Of a stretch of DNA of 64,000 nucleotides, positions 42,620-50,600 are shown one piece after another. Source of the stretch: JAAYEA01 sp012689325 (GTDB lineage Bacteria > Chloroflexota > Anaerolineae > JAAYEA01); contig DAITVZ010000001.1 of assembly GCA_036841525.1 (NCBI GenBank), forward strand, positions 208,462 to 272,461. Direction: 5' to 3'. The translations under genes were made by a program, and so were the position numbers. The notes below the pieces were generated by a model. That model saw only the letters and a list, made by a program, of their open reading frames with translations, made no database searches and was not told the origin of the DNA. Within the stretch, counting starts at the first letter, position 1, and each line of letters starts with the position of its first letter.

Positions 42620-44635
42620 GTGGCTAGCGATGTGAGTCGTAGGGATTTCTTGCGAGCTTCCGCTATGGTGGCGGTGGGCGCCCTGGCTTCGGCCTGCGCG
42701 CAGCCAACCGCCCAAGTCATCGAAAAAGAGGTTCCCGTCGAAAAGATCGTCAAAGAGACGGTGGTCGTACAGAAAGAGGTCGCCGTGGAGAAGGTGGTCA
42801 CGGCGACGCCGGTCAAGATGAAGTACAAGGAGGCGCCCATGCTCGCCGGCTTGGTCCAGGCGGGCAAGCTGCCCCCCGTAGACGAACGTTTGCCCGAAGA
42901 CCCCATGGTGCAGCCTGTGGCTGAGGGAATCGGTCAGTACGGCGGAACCTGGCACCGCCTAGCCGTATCCGCCGGCGACATCCAGCTAGGGTCCCGCCTG
43001 ACGGCGACCACGCCCGTGCACTGGAATGATACGGGTACCGAGATCTTTGCTAACGTGGTCTCGAGTTACGAAATCTCGCCTGACGGCAAGGTGTTCACCT
43101 TCAAGCTGCGCAAGGGGATGAAGTGGTCGGACGGCGAGCCGTTCACCGCCGATGACATGCTGTGGTATCCTGTGCAGCATTGCGGAAACAAGGAGCTGGC
43201 GCCGAGCTTTCCTGTCTGGCTGGCGCCGGGCGGCACACCGGTCAAGGCGGAAAAGATAGACGAGTACAACGTGCGGCTCACCTTCGGCGCCCCCGCTGGC
43301 GTTTTCATCGAGGTGCTGGCTGCCCCCTGGGGCCCCAGTTTCGGCATTTATCCGGCGCACTACTGCAAGCAGTTCCATCCCGATTTCGTGGACAAAGCCA
43401 AACTGGAGGCCGCGGCCAAAGCAGCGGGCTTTGAGTTCTGGTACCAGCTCTATGGAAATAGAACCGCCGGCACCGCAATGAAAAATCTGCCCGAGTACCC
43501 GGTCATCGACGCTTGGAGGGTCACCGTCCCGCCGCCCAAACAGCCAGCGGTCGCGGAGCGCAACCCCTACTTCTGGAAGGTGGATCCGGAGGGGAACCAG
43601 CTCCCATACATCGATCGCATCGAGCATATGATCGTCCAAGGAGCCGACCAGGTCAACCTGCGCGCGATGTCTGGTGAGGTAGACATGCAACTGCGGCACA
43701 CGACCTTCGACAACTACCCGCTGTACATCGAGAACGAGGCGAAGGGTGACTATCGTATCGTGCCTTGGGATCGTGGGTATGTGACCGATGCGCTGCTCTT
43801 CTTCGGCGTCGGCTACAAGGACTTGGAGAAACGGGCTCTCCTGCAGGACAAGCGCCTGCACTACGCCCTCTCCCTGGGCATCAACCGCCAGGAGATCATC
43901 GATGCCGTCTACCTCGGCGTGACCGAGCCCACCCAGATCTCCCCGCTCCCCTCGTCGCCGCACTACTGGGAAGAAGCCGCCAAAGATATGATCGAGTACG
44001 ATCCGAAGCGGGCCAACGGCTACCTGGATGAGATGGGCCTCACCAAGCGCGACGCGGAAGGCTACCGCCTCATGGCCGACGGCAAGCGCTTGACCATCTT
44101 TTTCGAGTACGGGGCGGTCTTTGGCGCCTGGGGCGCCATTGCCGAGCTGCTCAAGGCCCACTGGAAAGAGCTCGGAGTCGACCTGAACATCGCCCAGCAG
44201 GATCGGACGCTCTTTGACACCCGCGAACAGGCTGCCGAGGTCGAGATGGGCATCTGGACCAGCAGCAGCGATTTCAACCCTCTTCTGGAAAGCACCTGCC
44301 CCTACATCAACTGGATGGGTGGCCCGACGTTCTACACATGGCGCAACTCGAATGGCAAGCAGGGCGAAGAGCCGCCGGAGTGGATGAGGAAGCAGTGGGA
44401 ATGGTTTGACGCGGCCAAGTCCACGATCGACCCCGAGGAGCAGAAAAAGCTCGTCCGCCAGATCCTGGAGGTCCACAAGGACCAGAAACATACGCTGGGC
44501 ATCTGCACCTCGCCGCCCGAGGTGGTGGTGGTCAAGAACAACTTCCGCAACGTGCCCGAGGTGGCCCTCAGCGACTATATGCTGCTGTCGCCGGGCAATA
44601 CCTGCCCCGAGCAATACTACATCAAGTCGAGCTAG
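42620..44635 (+). CDS. ABC transporter substrate-binding lipoprotein (SBP_bac_5 type)
   Basis: This 671-residue solute-binding protein is close in layout to the one at 1.1 kb: twin-arginine-like RRDFLRAS (residues 7-14), lipobox ALASAC ending at Cys26 and a VEK-type stalk to residue 65. The body has KWSDGEPFTADDMLWYP and ERNPYFWKVDPEGNQLPYID. The GTG at 42620 is 7 bases after AAAGGAG; the in-frame ATG at 42614 is only one base from it, too close. No permease is in this cassette, so it must feed a transporter encoded elsewhere, perhaps the BCDF system at 22-26 kb. A hairpin follows the stop. Confidence 0.92.
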   Translation: MASDVSRRDFLRASAMVAVGALASACAQPTAQVIEKEVPVEKIVKETVVVQKEVAVEKVVTATPVKMKYKEAPMLAGLVQAGKLPPVDERLPEDPMVQPVAEGIGQYGGTWHRLAVSAGDIQLGSRLTATTPVHWNDTGTEIFANVVSSYEISPDGKVFTFKLRKGMKWSDGEPFTADDMLWYPVQHCGNKELAPSFPVWLAPGGTPVKAEKIDEYNVRLTFGAPAGVFIEVLAAPWGPSFGIYPAHYCKQFHPDFVDKAKLEAAAKAAGFEFWYQLYGNRTAGTAMKNLPEYPVIDAWRVTVPPPKQPAVAERNPYFWKVDPEGNQLPYIDRIEHMIVQGADQVNLRAMSGEVDMQLRHTTFDNYPLYIENEAKGDYRIVPWDRGYVTDALLFFGVGYKDLEKRALLQDKRLHYALSLGINRQEIIDAVYLGVTEPTQISPLPSSPHYWEEAAKDMIEYDPKRANGYLDEMGLTKRDAEGYRLMADGKRLTIFFEYGAVFGAWGAIAELLKAHWKELGVDLNIAQQDRTLFDTREQAAEVEMGIWTSSSDFNPLLESTCPYINWMGGPTFYTWRNSNGKQGEEPPEWMRKQWEWFDAAKSTIDPEEQKKLVRQILEVHKDQKHTLGICTSPPEVVVVKNNFRNVPEVALSDYMLLSPGNTCPEQYYIKSS

Positions 44636-44661
44636 GCTTGGCGCTGGGTCCGTTCTATTCG

Positions 44662-44701
44662 GCCAGACCCTGAGGGCCCCCTCAGGCCCTTGGGGTCTGG
44701 C
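44662..44701 (+). promoter_or_regulatory. Intercistronic stem-loop after the solute-binding gene
   Basis: GCCAGAC (44662-44668) pairs with GTCTGGC (44695-44701), and inside it CCTGAGGG (44669-44676) pairs with CCCTCAGG (44679-44686). It lies 26 bases after the stop and 22 bases before the next start. No T-tract follows. Confidence 0.75.
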
Positions 44702-44723
44702 ATCACTCGCAGGAGGAGAACGC

Positions 44724-45809
44724 TTGAATCGACGCGAGCGATTGCGCCGCTGCTACTTTCACGAAGAGATGGATCGCCCCGGCGTCTATAGCCGCACCGG
44801 TTTCCCCGAGGACGATCCCACCTATGACCGGCTCAAGGCCTACCTGGCCGCGCATAGCGAGCTCAAGCGCGGCTGGCATCCCCCCATCATCCGCGAGCCC
44901 ACGGTGCGGGCCGAGGTCCACACCGAGCCGATCTCAGCGGATTTCGAGCGCGAGATCACCGTGTTGCACACCCCCGCGGGCGAGTTCCGCGCCTCGCGCT
45001 TCCTCAGCCTGCGCGGCCAGCCCGAGCTCCCCGAGACGCATTTCATCAAGGATCGCCGCGACGCCGAGCGTTGGCTCTCCCTGCCCAAACCGGAGGTCGG
45101 CGGCGACGTCTCGTCCTTTTTCGAGCTGGACCGCCGGATGGGCGACGCGGGCATCGTCGACGTGGGGCTGGGCACCAACCCGGCTGGCTACCTGAACGGG
45201 ATGCTCGGCTCCGAGACGCTGGCCTTCATGTCCATCACCGACCGTGACGTGGTGCATGAGCTCTGCCAGCGCCGGATGGAGACGTTGCAGGAGGCCATCA
45301 AGTATCTGCTGGCGCGGGGGGTCGGGCCCTTCTTTGGCCTCTCTGGCCACGAACTGGTGGCCCCGCCGATCCACGGGCCCAAGGACTTTTGGGATTTCAA
45401 CGTCAAGTACGACCGGCCGCTCAACGACCTGATCCACGACGGCGGCGGGCGGGTCCACGTGCACTGCCACGGGCGGCTGGCCCTGGTCTTTCAGGGCTTC
45501 CTGGAGATGGGCGTGGACGTGCTGCACCCGGTGGAGCCGCCGCCCATGGGCGACCTCACCGCGGCGCAGGCCAAGGCGCTGGCGGGCGACCGGCTGACCA
45601 TCGAGGGCAACATCCAGATCGCCCACATGTACGAGCATACTCCCGCCGAGGTCCGGGCCGAGACGGAGGCGCTGATCCGCGACGCCTTTGCGGACCACCG
45701 CGGGCTGATCGTCAGCCCCACGGCCTCGCCCTACATCCGCGGCGCGGGCGAGGAGTGCTTCCCCATGTACCGGGCCATGATCGACGCCGTGCTGGCGCAA
45801 GCATCATAG
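44724..45809 (+). CDS. URO-D-fold protein (methyltransferase-like)
   Basis: This 361-residue URO-D-superfamily protein starts with the NRRERLRRCYFHEEMDRPGVYSR motif. The zinc-site region reads VHVHCHGRLALVFQGFLEMG (an H-x-C-H arrangement), then HPVEPPPMGD. It is the fourth URO-D-fold protein in the window and is linked to a solute-binding gene. The TTG start at 44724 is supported by AGGAGGAG 7 bases before it and by the family's N-terminus; the longer frame upstream overlaps the solute-binding-protein gene. Demethylation of an imported sugar is the favoured, unproven role. Confidence 0.75.
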   Translation: MNRRERLRRCYFHEEMDRPGVYSRTGFPEDDPTYDRLKAYLAAHSELKRGWHPPIIREPTVRAEVHTEPISADFEREITVLHTPAGEFRASRFLSLRGQPELPETHFIKDRRDAERWLSLPKPEVGGDVSSFFELDRRMGDAGIVDVGLGTNPAGYLNGMLGSETLAFMSITDRDVVHELCQRRMETLQEAIKYLLARGVGPFFGLSGHELVAPPIHGPKDFWDFNVKYDRPLNDLIHDGGGRVHVHCHGRLALVFQGFLEMGVDVLHPVEPPPMGDLTAAQAKALAGDRLTIEGNIQIAHMYEHTPAEVRAETEALIRDAFADHRGLIVSPTASPYIRGAGEECFPMYRAMIDAVLAQAS

Positions 45810-45822
45810 AAACGAGGACACC

Positions 45823-47490
45823 ATGACAGAGAAGGCTTTGATCGCCCACTGGCCGTTGCAGAGCGACGCCAGTGATATTGTGGGCCACAACGACGGAGCA
45901 GCTCAGGGGATCGCTTATGTCCAGGGCACGCGGGGGAGCGTAGCGCGCTTTGATGGCGCCGCGAGCCAGATCGTGGTGCCTGCCAGCGAGGCGCTGCGGC
46001 TGGGCAATGGCGATTTCACGATCGCCGTCTGGGCGCGCTGCGACCAGCCGATGCGCGGCGCGTTCGGCGACATCCTGTCCAAGTTCGACGCCGCCAATCG
46101 CTGCGGGATCAATCTCACCGTTGCCGGCAGCTCGCCGGGCTACAACGGCATGTCCGACACGCGCCACCTCCACCTGGGCATCGACGACGGCTATCTCAGC
46201 GGCTGGGAGGACTGCGGCAAGCCCTGCCCCTCCAACGCCCTCATCTCTAACCTCTTGTCCATGGACGGCGAGTTGTACGCCGGCATCGCCGACGCCGCCG
46301 ATCCGTGGGACGCCGCGCGCGTCTTCCGCTGGCGCGGCGGGCAAGAATGGGACGACTGCGGGCGGCTGGGGAGCGACCTGCTGCACCGCTCGGTGCAAGG
46401 GATGGGCGTGCACCAGGGCGTGCTTCACGCCGCCGCGGGCGTGTGGGACTGGAACAAGTCCGCCGGGATCGTACCAGGCTTTGTCCCCGCCCCGGCGCGC
46501 ATCTTTGCCTACGAGGGCGGGCAGACCTGGCGCGACCTGGGGGCGCCGGATGGGATCAGCCCGCGGGCCTTTTCCATGACGAGCTTTGAAGGGCACCTTT
46601 ATGTCAGCCTCGACCGCGTCGGTGGCGGCAAGTGCTTCATGTTGGAGGGCGACCGCTGGGTGGACTGCGGCTCCATCGAGCGCGACAATTTCGAGTGCCT
46701 GATGCCCATGGGCGGGGTGCTCTATGGCGCTACCCATCACACCATCGCCCGCTACGAGGGCGGCCAGCGCTGGACCGTGATCGGCCACGAGCCCTTTGGC
46801 ATCACCCAGATCCATTCGATGCAGGTCTACGAGGGCCAGCTCCACATCGGGACCTGGCCGCAAGGGTACGTGCTGCGTTACGAGGGGGATGGCCAGTGGG
46901 CCAACACCGGTCGGCTGGGGATCCCCGAGGGCTTTCAGGAGTGCAACGAAGTCAATGACCTGACGGTGCACAACGGCAAGCTCTATGCCGGGGTGATCCC
47001 CAAGGCGCAGGTCTACCGCTACGAGTCCGACGGGCACTGGACGCTCATCGGCAGCCTGGGCAGCCAGCCCGGCTGGCGGGACATCAAGAGCGATACCTGG
47101 CGTCGGGTGCCGACGATCACCACCTTCCGCGGGCGGCTCTTCGCCGGGACCGGCTCGTGCGTCAGCCGCGCGGAGGATGTGGACCCCGACGGGAGCCTGG
47201 GGCGGGTCTATGCCTTGCAGGCCGGGCAGATGGCCAGCTACGATCGCGACCTTGACGATCAGTGGGCCCACCTGGCCGCGGTGCGGGAAGGGAAGCGGCT
47301 GTCGCTCTATGTCAACGGGCGGCTGGTCGCCTCCTCCGAGGCCCCGGCGCGGCAGGTCCTGGACCTGGCGAACCTGGAGCCGCTGCGCATTGGTGGTGGC
47401 CCGCAAGGTCACTTCGCCGGCGAGCTATCCGACCTGCGCCTGTACGAGGCGGCCCTGGATGGGGCGGACGTCCGCGCCCTGGCGGGGTGA
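45823..47490 (+). CDS. LamG domain with an inserted beta-propeller
   Basis: This 555-residue protein starts as a LamG/concanavalin-like lectin (residues 4-105: LIAHWPLQSDASDIVGHN, ARFDGAASQIVVP, DFTIAVWARC). A kelch/propeller-like region then runs to about residue 475 (repeats of the type G-x-L-Y-x-G/A...R/Y-x-W with VFRWRGGQEWDDCG, IFAYEGGQTWRDLG, MLEGDRWVDCG, IARYEGGQRWTVIG). The rest (480-555: WAHLAAVREGKRLSLYVNGRLVA...GELSDLRLYEAAL) is the missing second half of the LamG fold. No signal peptide. The gene follows the URO-D-fold gene after 13 bases. Sugar binding is likely, catalysis unknown. Confidence 0.75.
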   Translation: MTEKALIAHWPLQSDASDIVGHNDGAAQGIAYVQGTRGSVARFDGAASQIVVPASEALRLGNGDFTIAVWARCDQPMRGAFGDILSKFDAANRCGINLTVAGSSPGYNGMSDTRHLHLGIDDGYLSGWEDCGKPCPSNALISNLLSMDGELYAGIADAADPWDAARVFRWRGGQEWDDCGRLGSDLLHRSVQGMGVHQGVLHAAAGVWDWNKSAGIVPGFVPAPARIFAYEGGQTWRDLGAPDGISPRAFSMTSFEGHLYVSLDRVGGGKCFMLEGDRWVDCGSIERDNFECLMPMGGVLYGATHHTIARYEGGQRWTVIGHEPFGITQIHSMQVYEGQLHIGTWPQGYVLRYEGDGQWANTGRLGIPEGFQECNEVNDLTVHNGKLYAGVIPKAQVYRYESDGHWTLIGSLGSQPGWRDIKSDTWRRVPTITTFRGRLFAGTGSCVSRAEDVDPDGSLGRVYALQAGQMASYDRDLDDQWAHLAAVREGKRLSLYVNGRLVASSEAPARQVLDLANLEPLRIGGGPQGHFAGELSDLRLYEAALDGADVRALAG

Positions 47491-47587
47491 GCTACCGTCC
47501 CGCCGCGCCAGGGCGGCGGCATCCGGCAGGGTTCGGGCGGCGTCGCTCTCCCAGAGCGGCCATGGGTTAGGAGTGAGGCATCGGATA

Positions 47588-47615
47588 GGCGGGGGCCAGC
47601 TTGCTGGCCTCCGCC
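47588..47615. terminator. Hairpin between convergent genes
   Basis: GGCGGGGGCCAGC (47588-47600) pairs with GCTGGCCTCCGCC (47603-47615) with one G-T pair and a 2-base loop. It lies between the plus-strand gene ending at 47490 and the minus-strand gene ending at 47659 and may end both transcripts, but no T-tract is clear. Confidence 0.5.
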
Positions 47616-47658
47616 TTGCCGTGCCGGCCCGCGGAGCACCGAGGCGCAGGCTTGTGCT

Positions 47659-50600
47659 CTAGTCGTTGTAACGGATCGTCAGCGTGGACAGGCTCGGGGT
47701 GCCCAACTCGGCGTTCACCAGGCTAGAGAGCGCCAGCGGGATGGTCTCGTTGCTCTCCTTCATGGCATCATCGATGATGGTCACGGCAAAGGTCGCGCTG
47801 GTTTGGCCAGGGGCAAAGATCAGCGTGCCGCTGGCCGGAAGATAGTCGGCGCCAGCGGTGGCCGTGCCCTCACCGGTCCGGTAATCCACCCGCACCTCCA
47901 CCCCCGAGGCCGCGCTGAGCCGGACCGAGATGACGGCTTGTCCCGCGTTTTCCGCAACATAGTTGTTGGAGAGCGAGAAGCGCAGCGCGTCGTTATCGGT
48001 GATCGAGATGGTGGTGGTGGCGGAAGCGCCCAGCCCCGCGTTCACCGGGTTAGCGAGCGCCAGCAGGATGGTCTCCCCGGCCTCGGCTCGGGTGTCGTCC
48101 AAGATGGTCACGGCAAAGGTCTGGCTCGTCTGGCCAGGGGCAAAGATCAGTGTGCCCTGGGCCGGGACATAATCCTCGCTCGCGGTGGCCGTGCCCCCTG
48201 CGCAGGCGTAATCCACCCGCACCTCTTCCTCGACGGCGACGTTCAGTTTGACGGTGACCAAGACCTGGCCCGCGCTCTCGTTCGCCAGGTAGGAGGTGGA
48301 GCCGAACTTGAGCGAGTCGTTGTCCTTGATGCTTACGCTGGCCGTGGACGGGGAGCCCAGCCCCGCATTCACCGGATTGGAGAGCGTCAGGCCAAAGGTC
48401 TCCGTGGCCTCGGCGAGGGAGTCATCCAGCAGGCGCACGCTCAAGCTTCGGCTCGTCTCGCCAGGGCTCAAGATGACGGTCCCGCTGGCCGAGAGGTAAT
48501 CCTGGCCAGGCGTCGCCGTGCCCCCTCCCGTGGCATAGTCCACCCGCACCTCTCGGTCGGCCGGGGCGTTCAGCTTGACGGCGACCACCACCTCGCTGGC
48601 GTTCTCGTACGCGCTATAGTAGCTTAGGCTAAACCGCACCGCGTCATTGGCCTCGATGGCGAGGGTGGCGGTGGCGGGCGCGCCCAACCCGGCATTCACC
48701 GGCCCGGAGAGCGCCAGGAGGACGGTCTCTTTCTCCTCCGCCTCCTGATCGCTAAGGATGTTCACCGTAAAGGTGCGGCTGGTCTCGCCTGGCGCAAAGA
48801 TCAGCGTGCCGCTGGCGGGGAGGTAATCCTGCCCGGCCAGGGCCGAGCCGTCGGCGGTGGCATACGCGACCCGCGTCTCGACCGAGGAGGGGCCGTTGAG
48901 CTTGACCGTCAGGACCGCCTGCCCATCGCTCTCCTTCACCGAGTAGGCGCTCGCGCCAAAGCTGAACGCGTCATTGTCGCCGATGGTGAGTGCCGCCAGG
49001 GCGGGCGCGCCCAGCTCGGCGTTGACCGGGTTCGCCAGTACCAGTTGGACGGTTTCGGCCTCTTCGGCGAGCAGGTCATCCAGGATCGTCACCGCAAAAC
49101 TTTGGGCGGTTTGACCAGGCGCAAAGACCAGCGTGCCGCTGGCGGGAACATAGTCCTCGCCCGCCGCGGCCGTGCCCGGCAGCGCGGCATAGTCCACGCG
49201 CACCTCCTGGTCCGAGGCGGCGTTGAGGCGGACGTTGATGATCTCCTGGCCCTCGCCCTCTGGGACGCTAACCGAGCTGAGGCTGAATTTGAGCGTGTCG
49301 TTGTCATAGATCTTGATCGTGACCAGGTCCGGCGAGCCTAGCCCGGCGTTCACCGGGTCGAACAGGGTCAGGGTGAAGGTCTCGTCGGCCTCGGCCTGGA
49401 GATCGGCGATGATCGGCAGGGCCAGGCTGTAGCTGGTTTCCCCAGGGGCCAGGACCAGCGTCCCGTCCATGGGCGCATAGTCCAGGCCTGCCGTGGCCGT
49501 GCCCTCCGCGCAGGCATAGCTCACCCGGACCTCCTGGCTGGAGGCCGCGCTGAGCAGGACCGTGACCACGGCCTGCCCGGCGCTCTCGTTCACCGTGCGC
49601 AGGCTGGTGGAGAAATCCAGCGTGTCGTTGTCGTCGATCATCAGGGTGGAGGAGGATCGGCTGCCCAGGATCGCATGGTCGGGATCGCTCAGGGCCAAGA
49701 GGATGGTCTCGTCGGCCTCGGCGAGCACGTCGTCCCAGATGGCGACGCGCACGGCGGCGCTAGTGACGCCGGGGGCCAAGTCCACCGTGCCGCTGGCCTC
49801 GGCATAGTCCGTCCCGGACGTGGCCGTGCCCGCCTGCGTGGCATAGGCGACGGTCACGGGCAGCTCGGAGGCCGGGCTGAGGCGCACCACGACCTCCGCG
49901 ACGCCCGCGCTCTCATTGACATAGGCCGAGCTCAGCTTAAAGTTGACCTCGGGCGGGCCATCGTTGTCCACGATGGTCAGGCTCGCCGCGGCGGGCGCGC
50001 CCAGCCGGCCGTTCACCGGGTCGCTCAGGGTCACCCACAGCTCCTGGTCAGGCTCATCCCGGTTGTCGTCGAGGAGAGGCACCGCGAGCTCGGCCACCGT
50101 CTCGCCGGGGGCAAAGGTCAGGGTGCCGCTGGCGCTCGTATAGTCCTGCCCCGCCAGCGCGCTGCCATCCGTCGTGGCGTAAGCCACCGTGACCGCGCGC
50201 GCCGCCGGCTCGCTCATCACCACCTGGACGATGGCGGGCCCGGCGCCCTCGTCCTGGGCGTAGGAGGGCGCGCTGAAGGCCAGGCTGGGGTTGACGGGCA
50301 TCTCGTCCAGCGCGCGCCCCTCGTAGCTGAGGCGGAAAGGCGCGCCGTTGCAGTGGGTGGCCACCCATTCCACCCTCCCGCCGCTGGTCCCCAGCTTGAG
50401 GTTGGGGTAATAGGTCTTGCTCAGGCTGCTGGCCGTCAGGATCTGCTCGGGCGAATCCCAGCCATCGCCGGTATAGCGCCGCCACCAAAGGCTGCCGGCA
50501 TCCTCCCAGGCCACCCAGCCTTGCCCATCCTCGCCCTGAGCGATGGAGGGCCACAGGCCCGCGCCCACGTCCACGGGGTCGCCATAGGCCAGGCCATCGT

